From: Belliella calami
GTDB lineage: Bacteria > Bacteroidota > Bacteroidia > Cytophagales > Cyclobacteriaceae
NCBI RefSeq assembly: GCF_022549695.1
Contig: NZ_JAKZGS010000002.1
Span: 208,576 to 272,575, forward strand
Direction: 5' to 3'
Length of the DNA stretch: 64,000 nucleotides
Below are positions 46,001-54,227 of the stretch, piece by piece (positions within the stretch are counted from its first letter, which is position 1; each line of letters opens with the position of its first letter). The position numbers were made by a program, and so were the translations under genes. The notes beneath the pieces are model-generated. The model made no database searches. It had not been told where the DNA came from and worked only from the letters and a program-made list of their open reading frames with translations.

Positions 46001-46759
46001 TCACAGATTAAAATATGTACTTATGGTCAATCCACTATTATGTTGGTAATGGTCTAGTCCATTAATCTTTCTTCCAAATTTTGCCATTTGGTAAAAATAT
46101 CCTCCTTCACAACGGAAAAACTCGTTTACTTTGTACCCAACGAGGAGTCCAAACCTATTTTGGTCAAACAAATCGTTCTCAACATTTTTCCCAAATCCCA
46201 GAAGAATTTCATTGTAGGTAGCCAAATATATAGACTTGTTTTCATGATAGGTCTTTATCGGGTGCTGAATACGAATCATATACCTTATTCGGTTAGTAAA
46301 TTCAAATCCGTCGATTTTTTTAGATGTAACATGGTCGTATTGTCCAATCCACCTTTGATCCAACATCAGTCTATGTGTAAGTTCCAGTTCAGAAAAAGAA
46401 TGCTCCAGTTCTAGCATTTGATAAACCCTATACTCTGGGAATTCTTTACCAAATTCTTGCACTGGAATCTGACCATAATCATACGTGTCCGAATAAACGA
46501 AACCTAATCTAAAAGTAAGGTTTTCTAGAAATTTATAATTCACACCAATGTTTCCAACTTGCTGTTTTGAATCCGTGATTATATGATCTCTTCTCCATTG
46601 ATATTCGCCATAAAGACTCCACTCATTAGAAAGTTTTACTTCTAGGTATGTAGCATACCACCCAACATGGTTGTGTTCATGGCTATTCCTCTCTTGTGCT
46701 TTTGAAATTTTGGTATCAAAAAACACTATCAACAATGTCATTAAGCATAATCTCCTCAA
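46001..46759 (-). CDS. DUF2490 family outer-membrane protein
   Basis: 252 residues. A signal peptide ends at SKAQ (near residue 21). The body alternates polar and hydrophobic residues in strands (VGWYATYLEVKLSNEWSLYG, LTFRLGFVYSD, RFGLLVGYKV) like a small barrel, matching DUF2490. Start is TTG at 46759, giving the basic signal-peptide end MRRL; an ATG at 46741 is the alternative. Function unknown. It lies 33 bp after the nicotinamidase gene on the same strand. Confidence 0.8.
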   Translation of the reverse strand: MRRLCLMTLLIVFFDTKISKAQERNSHEHNHVGWYATYLEVKLSNEWSLYGEYQWRRDHIITDSKQQVGNIGVNYKFLENLTFRLGFVYSDTYDYGQIPVQEFGKEFPEYRVYQMLELEHSFSELELTHRLMLDQRWIGQYDHVTSKKIDGFEFTNRIRYMIRIQHPIKTYHENKSIYLATYNEILLGFGKNVENDLFDQNRFGLLVGYKVNEFFRCEGGYFYQMAKFGRKINGLDHYQHNSGLTISTYFNL

Positions 46760-46792
46760 ACCATTAATTCCTTCATTTCTAAATCTTTATTG

Positions 46793-47407
46793 TCATTCAA
46801 TATTAGTAGAATGTACAATATTCGCTCCAGCGTTCTTCATTTCGATCATTGCTTTAGCAAAATCATTCTCATATATATTCACAGCTCTTGTAGCATCCAA
46901 TATCAAATGTGTCTTGAAACCTTCAGACAACCCATCCAATACGGTAAATTTCACACAATAATCTTCTGCTAATCCACATACAAACACCTCCTCTATGCCA
47001 TTGTTTTTCAGAAACTTACTCAAACCTGTATCTCCCTTATTGTTGTTGTCAAAAAATCCGGAGTACGAATCAACCAATGGGTTCGTTCCTTTTTGAAAAA
47101 CAGCTTTCCATTTTTCTGTCATTAAATCTTTATGAAACTCGGCTCCTAATGATCCTTGTACACAATGTGTTGGCCAGAGAATTTGGTTCACCCCATTTAG
47201 TATAATAAATTCCCCGACTTCTTTTCCTGAATGGTTTGCAGCAAAGCTTCCATGATCCTCAGGATGCCAATCTTGGGTAGCAACGACAAAGTCAAACTTC
47301 TCTTGTATTTGATTGATAATAGGAATGATTTGGTCCCCTTCCTTTACTGCCAAAGCTCCACCTGGCAAAAAATCATTCTGAACGTCTACAATAATTAATG
47401 CTTTCAT
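46793..47407 (-). CDS. pncA: Nicotinamidase/pyrazinamidase
   Basis: 204 residues, isochorismatase fold. It deamidates nicotinamide to nicotinate in NAD salvage. Catalytic triad: Asp8 in VDVQNDFLPGG, Lys in FQKGTNP and Cys in VCGLAEDYCV. Metal ligands are in TQDWHPEDHGSF. Clear family member. Confidence 0.93.
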   Translation of the reverse strand: MKALIIVDVQNDFLPGGALAVKEGDQIIPIINQIQEKFDFVVATQDWHPEDHGSFAANHSGKEVGEFIILNGVNQILWPTHCVQGSLGAEFHKDLMTEKWKAVFQKGTNPLVDSYSGFFDNNNKGDTGLSKFLKNNGIEEVFVCGLAEDYCVKFTVLDGLSEGFKTHLILDATRAVNIYENDFAKAMIEMKNAGANIVHSTNIE

Positions 47408-47757
47408 ATTTTTAGATTTATTTTCCTATTGTCGTTATTTGAGTGTCTCCTGAAATTAATTGTAGTGGCATTTCCTGAATTTGGGGTTTTATTTCCCTGC
47501 TTTGTTCTTTCGAAGCCAATTATAATCTAGGTATGTTGATCATTGGGATGAAGTAATATACTTTTCGAAAGTGTTAAATTAAATCATTATTCCATAAAAA
47601 GAGACTTTAACATATCAATATGAGCTTTTTTTTATAAGCAACTTAAAAAAAATTGAAATACTCCATCTTTTTTTCTTTAACAAATTTCAAATAAGGGTAC
47701 TCGGAATGAAAATTGAACTGTTTGAATAAAAAATAATACAAACCAAATATAATCACC
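47408..47757. other. Intergenic after pncA start
   Basis: AT-rich divergent region between pncA and the unknown pair. No repeat, terminator or clear promoter box was found. A minus-strand open frame at 47643-47918 crosses it but is not favoured. Confidence 0.45.
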
Positions 47758-47994
47758 ATGCTATACATCAATAACAAACCCACTGGAATTTTACCACTTT
47801 TGGATTTCGCAAAAAAGAATGATGGCGACGTAGATAAAAGATCAAATAGGGACACACCTGGAGAATCCGAAGGTGCAAGACCGCCAAAAAAAGACGAGTA
47901 CAAAAATAGTGAAGGCAAGAAAAAAAAGAATTCTCCAGAAGGTAGAGATCAAGAGGTAGATAATGAGGAGAAGGATAAAAACAAAAAGAAGTAA
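47758..47994 (+). CDS. Small highly charged protein of unknown function
   Basis: 78 residues. The first 18 (MLYINNKPTGILPLLDFAKK) are mixed; the rest is nearly all Lys, Asp, Glu, Asn, Pro and Gly and is probably disordered. No signal peptide or membrane segment. It ends 8 bp before the next gene, which supports an operon. A frame on the other strand with one membrane helix competes for this DNA. Confidence 0.4.
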   Translation: MLYINNKPTGILPLLDFAKKNDGDVDKRSNRDTPGESEGARPPKKDEYKNSEGKKKKNSPEGRDQEVDNEEKDKNKKK

Positions 47995-48002
47995 AACTAT
48001 AA

Positions 48003-48566
48003 ATGATAGAAATTAGAATCATATTTTTTATTTTAGGGACATTTTTTGGGATAGATAATAGTAATATACTCTCAGAGTCTGTTCAAGTAGAGATCGATCC
48101 CGAAAGTAAAACCGTAATTGTCTATCATAAAGGTTTATACACATTCATCAAGGACGAGGAGGAAATAATAATCGTATTGCAGGAATTGGAAATATTGAGG
48201 AATCTAAATCAAGTAATTCATACAGAAGAAATCCAAAGTAATGGTCAGGATACATATGATTGGATTGAGTTGGAGTTGATGTCAAACAAAGACGATGAAA
48301 AGCTAGATGCAAAACTTCAACTCAAATATAAAGATGATGAATTTTTAGAAAGTATGGGAATAAGCTATTCTGTGAAAGATAAAGCATATACAATGATAAA
48401 CTTCGAATCAGACAACATTCAGTCAAGTGTAGGTGAATTGAATGGAAATCGGTGGTATTTTAAGGAAAAACTAATATTTACAATCGAGCCTTTTGAAATA
48501 GAACCAAACATTGAAGTAGTCAAAAAAGAGAATCTATTTCAATATTGGGAAAAAGTAAAACCTTGA
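48003..48566 (+). CDS. Unknown exported protein
   Basis: 187 residues. A hydrophobic N-terminus (MIEIRIIFFILGTFFGI) may be a signal or anchor. The rest is rich in acidic residues and predicted strands, with no Cys after the leader and no family I recognise. It follows the charged protein by 8 bp. Downstream is a heptamer array. Confidence 0.6.
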   Translation: MIEIRIIFFILGTFFGIDNSNILSESVQVEIDPESKTVIVYHKGLYTFIKDEEEIIIVLQELEILRNLNQVIHTEEIQSNGQDTYDWIELELMSNKDDEKLDAKLQLKYKDDEFLESMGISYSVKDKAYTMINFESDNIQSSVGELNGNRWYFKEKLIFTIEPFEIEPNIEVVKKENLFQYWEKVKP

Positions 48567-48575
48567 TTAAGAAAG

Positions 48576-48666
48576 GCGAGATGCGAGACATGAGATGTGA
48601 GATATGAGACGTGAGACACAAGATTTGAGACTTTAGATTTGAGACTTGAGATTTGAGATTTGACAC
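48576..48666 (+). repeat. Heptanucleotide tandem repeat, thirteen units
   Basis: Thirteen exact-length 7-bp units of form NTGAGAY, from GCGAGAT to TTGACAC. Same type as 8500-8534. Confidence 0.9.
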
Positions 48667-48675
48667 AAAGAGTCA

Positions 48676-48763
48676 TGCCCAGAAAGGGCACTTGATTTAA
48701 GCATCGGGTCTATGACCCGATGTTAAAAAGGGAGGCAGGTGATTGTTTGCCCTGACAGGGCAA
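48676..48763. repeat. Three adjacent REP-like hairpins
   Basis: TGCCC/GGGCA (48676-48690), CATCGGGTC/GACCCGATG (48702-48722, perfect 9-bp stem) and TTGCCCT/AGGGCAA (48747-48763, perfect 7-bp stem). The spacing and GC-rich stems resemble REP elements moved by RAYT transposases; no such transposase lies in the window. Confidence 0.7.
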
Positions 48764-48967
48764 TTGAATAGCTATAGAGAATAAAGAGAAATCAATAAAA
48801 AAAGTTCTAAGTAAAATCAGGTCGCGACATAAACTAGTGACCTTTGAATCAAAAGAAACTTCCTAGGCCTTAAAACTTACCAAAAGATTTATTTTCAAAC
48901 AAACAACCATTTGGTAGGTATTGAATATTTTTATATTGTACAAAATTTAATTTTAAACAATATTAAA

Positions 48968-49138
48968 ATGAACACTTCACCTTTTCAAAAATTCATGAGA
49001 ATATTGCTTGGCTTGTTGATGGTACTGGCTGGAATTGGTCATTTGACATTCCAAAGAGAGGAGTTCCATGAAAAAAATCTAACCAGTCTGCTGAAAAATG
49101 ATGAGTATCCGCAAATTAGAATGCCTCAAGTAAACTAA
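48968..49138 (+). pseudogene. Truncated DoxX family membrane protein
   Basis: 56 codons. The first 32 (PFQKFMRILLGLLMVLAGIG, HLTFQREEF) are the start of a DoxX-type membrane protein, which should continue for about 100 more residues with three further helices. Instead the text degenerates and the last 12 codons lie in a 57-bp inverted-repeat element (49103-49159) that supplies the stop. Probably non-functional. Confidence 0.55.
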
Positions 49139-49159
49139 AGTGCAGCATTGCGGATACTC
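49103..49159. repeat. 57-bp inverted-repeat element (half copy of the 140-bp repeat)
   Basis: Perfect 12-bp ends GAGTATCCGCAA and TTGCGGATACTC. It has exactly the length and ends of 63484-63540 and shares GTGC..CATT/TATT beside the right arm. Confidence 0.85.
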
Positions 49160-49165
49160 TTTTTA

Positions 49166-51031
49166 TTAAAATTCAACTTTCACATCATATAACTTTTTGT
49201 GCAAACTTTTTAGCGCAGCTATATCGAATTTGATTACTTTTCGGTCGTAAGTCATCAAGCCATTTACTTCTATTTCCACATCGGTAGTTTGTGTATAAAC
49301 AGCTGCAGACAAGCCTCTTTGAATCAAAGGAATCATTGATTCCATCAATTCTTTGTATTTTTCTTGAAGTTCTGCCTTGGTTTTAAAACTTTGGTAACCC
49401 CAATTATCCTTTTCCTGCCAAGTGTATCCTTCTACCGGTAACCCCAAGCCCCCAAATTCACCGAGAACAATTACTTGCTCTTTTCCATAAATCTCAGGTT
49501 CTGGCATTACTGCATTTGGATAATTGTGCAGGTCAATTATATCTCCCGTGATTTTTGTACCTTCCATTTCGAAGTTTCCTCCACTTGCACTGTTTACCAA
49601 TCTGGATGGATCGTATTCCATTGTCCATTCTGTAATTTCTTTGGTTTTGAACTGACCCCAAGCTTCGTTGAAAGGAACCCAAACTACGATAGATTGAAAA
49701 TGACTCAATCCATCAATAATTGCTTTCCATTCTTTTTTGAAAATATCCTCAGATTCTTTTGTCCTGACTTTGTCTGTACCGTGCCCAAAAATCCCAGGTC
49801 TTGATTCCCAATTATTACCATGGTCACCATTGGGCATATCTTGCCATACAAGCAAACCTAGCCGATCTGTGTGATAGTACCACCTTGCAGGTTCTACTTT
49901 CACGTGCTTTCTGATCATATTGAATCCCATTTCCTTAGTCTTCTCTATATCAAAAAGCATAGCAGCTTCTGATGGTGCAGTGTAAAGTCCATCTGGCCAC
50001 CAGCCTTGGTCTAGGGGTCCATATTGAAACAAAAACTCATTGTTGAGCATCATTCTTTCTATTCCATTCTGGTCTTTTTGGACACTTATTTTTCTAAGTG
50101 CTGAATAACTTTTTACTTGATCCAACACTTTTTTTCCTGATCTGAGGCTGATAGTAACATCATACAAGAAAGGATCGCTGGGAGACCATACTTTTGGATT
50201 ATCAATGGTGATTAAGCCATTTTCATTTGCCTTGAACGCTGACTTAGCCACTTCTTTCCCATTTGATGAGAAAATCACCTCTAGGGTATGATCCTTATCT
50301 GATTTATTGACTTTGGCAGATACTCTGAATGCTCCTTGGTCAAAATCAGGCTGTAATTGCACTTCAGTTAGGTAGCTTGTTGGTACTGATTCGAGCCAGA
50401 CACTTTGCCAAATTCCAGTGACAGGGGTGTACCAAATACTGTGAGGCTTCTTCACTTGCTTTCCTCTTGGCTGAGGACCATCATCTGATGGATCCCAAAC
50501 CCGAACTGTAAGTTCCTGACTGCTTCCGGATTTCAGAAAATCAGTAATATCATAGGAAAATGAATCGAAACCTCCCTGGTGGATGCCGACTTTTTGACCA
50601 TTGACAAAAACTTCTGATTCCCAATCTACGGCTCCAAAATGAAGCAAAACCCTTCCTTTTCTCATATTTTTATCCAAATCAATCGTTTTCCTGTACCACA
50701 GCTCCTGATCTTTCCCTACATTTTTCCCAACACCTGACAAGCTTGATTCTACAGCAAATGGCACTTTGATCTTACCTTGATACTGACTAGGCACAGTCGT
50801 TCCTTTTGCCAAAATTGCATAATCCCATTCTCCGTTGAGATTGACCCAGTCTGGCCTTTCCATCTGTGGACGGGGATAATAATCATGGTTCAAACCATCT
50901 GATTCTTCAGCCCATGCGCTTTGAATAACTGGCTTTGGCAGTTCTTGCGCATTGATTTGCATGCTAAAGCCAAGTCCTAAAACCAAAGCAAAAGTCTTTG
51001 TTAGAATTGTTCTCTTTTTCCTTTTAAACAT
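49166..51031 (-). CDS. Glycoside hydrolase family 2 protein
   Basis: 621 residues, exported (signal peptide ending INAQ, near residue 28). Order: sugar-binding jelly roll (about 45-215, LNGEWDYAILAKG, GGFDSFSYDITDFLK), immunoglobulin-like domain (220-310), TIM barrel (315-600). The acid/base Glu is near 455 in VPFNEAWG and the nucleophile Glu near 524 in LGEFGGLG. GH2 includes beta-galactosidases, beta-glucuronidases and arabinosidases; here a pectin side-chain sugar is likely. Last gene of the susCD operon, 12 bp after the unknown hydrolase. Confidence 0.88.
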   Translation of the reverse strand: MFKRKKRTILTKTFALVLGLGFSMQINAQELPKPVIQSAWAEESDGLNHDYYPRPQMERPDWVNLNGEWDYAILAKGTTVPSQYQGKIKVPFAVESSLSGVGKNVGKDQELWYRKTIDLDKNMRKGRVLLHFGAVDWESEVFVNGQKVGIHQGGFDSFSYDITDFLKSGSSQELTVRVWDPSDDGPQPRGKQVKKPHSIWYTPVTGIWQSVWLESVPTSYLTEVQLQPDFDQGAFRVSAKVNKSDKDHTLEVIFSSNGKEVAKSAFKANENGLITIDNPKVWSPSDPFLYDVTISLRSGKKVLDQVKSYSALRKISVQKDQNGIERMMLNNEFLFQYGPLDQGWWPDGLYTAPSEAAMLFDIEKTKEMGFNMIRKHVKVEPARWYYHTDRLGLLVWQDMPNGDHGNNWESRPGIFGHGTDKVRTKESEDIFKKEWKAIIDGLSHFQSIVVWVPFNEAWGQFKTKEITEWTMEYDPSRLVNSASGGNFEMEGTKITGDIIDLHNYPNAVMPEPEIYGKEQVIVLGEFGGLGLPVEGYTWQEKDNWGYQSFKTKAELQEKYKELMESMIPLIQRGLSAAVYTQTTDVEIEVNGLMTYDRKVIKFDIAALKSLHKKLYDVKVEF

Positions 51032-51043
51032 AATTATCTGGGT

Positions 51044-53074
51044 TTATTTTTTGAAAAATCCTGAAGTCCTCCCAATGATCAACAATTCCCAAATGGAAGC
51101 AACTGTCCATCCTGGTGCAAAAATGTCATTGTAGAAACCCTTTCCATTTTTTCCGTAATCCCAAGCAGTATGTTGGACTACTTCAGGATAGTAACCTACT
51201 TTACCTATCCCCATCATATTCCCTGGATGTGGAAGAATCTGCTCACGCATGGAAGATCTGATCACCTTGGCAAATGCACTAAACTCTTGCTGATTTGTTT
51301 CTTCAGCCAACCAATCCAATACTTCATCAAATTCAAAAATGAATACATCAATATGGTTGTTTTCAACAGATACATTCCCCCATCCCCTACTTTTCAGACC
51401 AATATCTCCCAACATTTGTCCTTGGGCAAAAGGAACATCCCAAGTGTAGTACCAAGAAAGGGTAAAATATGCTGCCTTCTTTGCTAGATTTATGTAGTGT
51501 AGTTTTTCTTTTCCCTTGGTAACTTGAGCCAAATAATACATCGCCGTGGCTGCATAAAGTGAGGCTTCTTTATCCTCACAATCGGCATCAAGGGTGGATG
51601 AAAAGTAATCAGATGGATTGATAATCGCCTCTTCCTGATAGATAGCCACTTTTCTAGCTGTTTCCAAATATTGTTTATCATTGAAATAATGATAAGCCAT
51701 GGTCAATGGCAAAACAATAGATGGTGAACTTCCTCCAGTTTCATCTATCACTTTCAAATCTTTGTCAAACTTTCTTGGAAAACTTCCATCAGCAAACTGT
51801 AAAGTCATAAGTCTTGCAAATAAATTTTTGACTTTGCCTTCTAGCTCTTTATGTTGTCTTCCCTGCTTTTTTTCGTATTTCAAATAAAGCAAAAAAGCAT
51901 AAATCCCTTCTGACTGCCTTCTGATCGAGAATACATCTGTTTCTGTTTTTTTATCAAAATCAATCACTTCTCGGATCAAGCCACTCGCATTGAATCCATT
52001 TGAATTGTAACTATCGAAAACTGCATTAGCCATTTCCACCAATTCTGCGTCCTGATTTGCTTCGCCAAACTCAAGGGCATTGAAAGCATTCAGCAAAACT
52101 CTACCTATAAAACCAACTTCCAAAATCCCCGTTGAGGTGCATGTCGCTGTTTCTAAATGCACTCCAGAGAACCCTTTCAATTCTTCAAAATCAACATAGG
52201 ATGATTTGAAAAAGGATGTCAATGTGCTTTTTATTTCATGATCAGAAAATTTCTGATCCTCCAAAACTGAAGGCTTCATTTCTTTATAAGAATGCTCCCA
52301 CACATCAGCTACAAAATCCGAAAAATCATTTTTATGATGCTTCTGAACCCTGTACTTCAATTGTCTGATTTCTCCTGCCTCAAGTTTGGCGAAAGTGGTG
52401 ATAGCATCTGCAAGTGTCAGTTTTCTGATATAAGTGTATGGACGCTCAGCATAAGGAAATGCAAATTCCAAATAGGTTTCATTTCCAGATTTTCCAAAAC
52501 CCAAAGCTCCCAGGTCATTTTCCCCTGACAGTACAACTTCCCCGGCATCATGGGTGGTCAATGAAAGCGTTTCGATCCCATCCAATCTCAACAAGCTATA
52601 TCCCTTTTTACTTTTAGGATCAAAAACACTTGTCAATGGCGTGCTCAATCTATCTTCTCTTACCAACCAGTCTGTAGATTCTCTGATAGAAGGTGCATTG
52701 TCAGGTGATCGCAGATTTTTCCTATACCAATACCCTGGCATCAAGACTTGCGAAGGTTCGAATTCAATATCAGAAAAGTGGATTTTAGATGAAAAATTAA
52801 AATAAACCTGTTCTTGGGCTTTAATGTTCACCAAAATATCAGTGTATTCATCACTTTCTTCAAACTGAACTTCTATCTGAACTGGAATTTCTTTGGTAGC
52901 CAAAAACTTCCCCGATTCATTTATAGCAATTGGGAATTCCTTCGATTGATTTCCAGGTTTTTTCAAGATAAGTGAAAACGTACTACTCTCCTTGACACCT
53001 TCAATTTTACGGTCATTTGCCTTGATACTGAAAGTCAATAAAAATAGACTGCAAATAAGTATTAAATTTCTCAT
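51044..53074 (-). CDS. Putative exported carbohydrate-active enzyme of unknown activity
   Basis: 676 residues from the ATG at 53074, which begins a signal peptide (MRNLILICSLFLLTFSIKAN); the frame is open further up, but that part overlaps the GH43 gene. The first 270 residues look beta-rich (GYWYRKNLRSPDNAP, SVFDPKSKKGYSLLRLDG). The rest has repeated helical pairs with Trp and Tyr (LLYLKYEKKQGRQHKELEGK, LQFADGSFPRKFD, YAATAMYYLAQVT, ISHTAWDY-like QHTAWDYG) as in six-hairpin toroid glycosidases and lyases. No family assigned. Its place between GH43 and GH2 makes a pectin-side-chain activity likely. Confidence 0.65.
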   Translation of the reverse strand: MRNLILICSLFLLTFSIKANDRKIEGVKESSTFSLILKKPGNQSKEFPIAINESGKFLATKEIPVQIEVQFEESDEYTDILVNIKAQEQVYFNFSSKIHFSDIEFEPSQVLMPGYWYRKNLRSPDNAPSIRESTDWLVREDRLSTPLTSVFDPKSKKGYSLLRLDGIETLSLTTHDAGEVVLSGENDLGALGFGKSGNETYLEFAFPYAERPYTYIRKLTLADAITTFAKLEAGEIRQLKYRVQKHHKNDFSDFVADVWEHSYKEMKPSVLEDQKFSDHEIKSTLTSFFKSSYVDFEELKGFSGVHLETATCTSTGILEVGFIGRVLLNAFNALEFGEANQDAELVEMANAVFDSYNSNGFNASGLIREVIDFDKKTETDVFSIRRQSEGIYAFLLYLKYEKKQGRQHKELEGKVKNLFARLMTLQFADGSFPRKFDKDLKVIDETGGSSPSIVLPLTMAYHYFNDKQYLETARKVAIYQEEAIINPSDYFSSTLDADCEDKEASLYAATAMYYLAQVTKGKEKLHYINLAKKAAYFTLSWYYTWDVPFAQGQMLGDIGLKSRGWGNVSVENNHIDVFIFEFDEVLDWLAEETNQQEFSAFAKVIRSSMREQILPHPGNMMGIGKVGYYPEVVQHTAWDYGKNGKGFYNDIFAPGWTVASIWELLIIGRTSGFFKK

Positions 53075-53081
53075 CTCTTTT

Positions 53082-54149
53082 TTAATTAAATTCTGGAGCA
53101 GCCTTACTACTGATACTAGGAACTCCTGCTTCGATTCTTGGCCATCCATTTTCCCAAATAATTTTATCAAGCATCAATGGTCTTCTGCTAGCGCCATTTT
53201 GAAGTAGTGGATTGTTTTTGGGAATGGCATGATAAAGAATCCAGTCTGTTCCTGCTTCATCTGTCATGATGTGTCCATTGTGTCCAGGGCCTGCAAAACC
53301 ATAAGACTCTGAATTGGCACTAAGAATTACTTCTCCAAAATTTCCATCTTTGATATCATTTCCGGATTTGTCTAAATATGGTCCTAAAAGATTATCTGAA
53401 ACGGCTACACGAACGCGATAGGTACTGTTCGCACCAGCACAACATGAGCCTTCAGATCCGAAATAAATGTATTTGTTATCCTTTTTGATGATATAGGACG
53501 CTTCCAAATGATTGTACCCAATATGGATTTTTTCACCCTGTACAGATTTGCCATCATCGGATAATTGCACTGCATAGATTCCATGAAAACTTCCCCAAAA
53601 AAGATATTTCTTACCATCTTCCTCAATATAAAATGCATCTATAGAATTTGTAACGCCGATTTCTTGGGAAAGAAACAGTTTTCCTTGATCGATAAAAGGT
53701 CCCTCGGGTCTATTCGCAATGGCTAAACCGATTCCGGGATTGGGGTCACCCCATGTAGAATAAGAGTAATACATAAAAAATTCATCTCCAACCTTCGCCA
53801 CATCAGGTGCCCAGATTCCTCCATCGTTCTTCCAGCTTGGTTTTGAAGGAAATGCAGTTCCCACCAATTGCCAATTGATCAAATCAGAAGAACGTACTAT
53901 AGGGACAAGCTTGTGTCCACCTTCACTTCCCCAATTGTCCTCTGTACCGTATGCATAGAAATAATCTCCTTCTTTCAAAACTGCCGGATCTGCCAATACT
54001 GGTGAAAAAACCGGATTGACATAGGTTTTTTGGACGGGATTTGGATTTTCATCAATCGGTGTGGTAGGCTCAGAGCCATTGTCTCCACAGCCTTGAGAAA
54101 GCACCAATATAATCGCCCAAAACCCTATTTTATTTAAGAAATATTGCAT
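53082..54149 (-). CDS. GH43 family, arabinan endo-1,5-alpha-L-arabinosidase-like lipoprotein
   Basis: 355 residues. Lipobox LSQGC (Cys near 21) and a Pro-rich linker, then a five-bladed beta propeller. Catalytic acids: base Asp in LADPAVLKEGDYFYAYGT, pKa-setting Asp in NSIDAFYIEEDG, acid Glu in HLEASYIIKKD. The GSEGSCCAGANSTYRV stretch and GPGHNGHI are typical of arabinanase-type GH43. Surface-anchored enzyme of the susCD locus. Confidence 0.85.
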   Translation of the reverse strand: MQYFLNKIGFWAIILVLSQGCGDNGSEPTTPIDENPNPVQKTYVNPVFSPVLADPAVLKEGDYFYAYGTEDNWGSEGGHKLVPIVRSSDLINWQLVGTAFPSKPSWKNDGGIWAPDVAKVGDEFFMYYSYSTWGDPNPGIGLAIANRPEGPFIDQGKLFLSQEIGVTNSIDAFYIEEDGKKYLFWGSFHGIYAVQLSDDGKSVQGEKIHIGYNHLEASYIIKKDNKYIYFGSEGSCCAGANSTYRVRVAVSDNLLGPYLDKSGNDIKDGNFGEVILSANSESYGFAGPGHNGHIMTDEAGTDWILYHAIPKNNPLLQNGASRRPLMLDKIIWENGWPRIEAGVPSISSKAAPEFN

Positions 54150-54227
54150 CTGATAAATTTTTATGATTTATAAAACAGTAACGTGGAGATAATTCCACGT
54201 TACTGCACAATTTAATAGGTTATCTTT

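Larger units (their letters stand above)
48567..48967. other. Repeat-dense intergenic region
   Basis: Contains a 13-unit heptamer array and three close hairpins; the right half (48770-48967) is AT-rich leader of the truncated DoxX gene. No gene seen. Confidence 0.6.

Noticed and set aside
47643-47918. Minus-strand frame of 91 codons with one membrane helix
   Set aside because: It overlaps the plus-strand charged protein that forms a tight pair with 48003-48566. Without expression data the plus strand is preferred, but this is not settled.
49103-49159. Ordinary rho-independent terminator
   Set aside because: The arms are 33 bases apart and the same 57-bp unit with the same ends recurs in the 140-bp repeats, so a repeat element explains it better, though it may also stop transcription.
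53075-53170. N-terminal extension of the unknown toroid-like enzyme
   Set aside because: It overlaps the GH43 gene end and precedes a clear signal peptide that starts at 53074.
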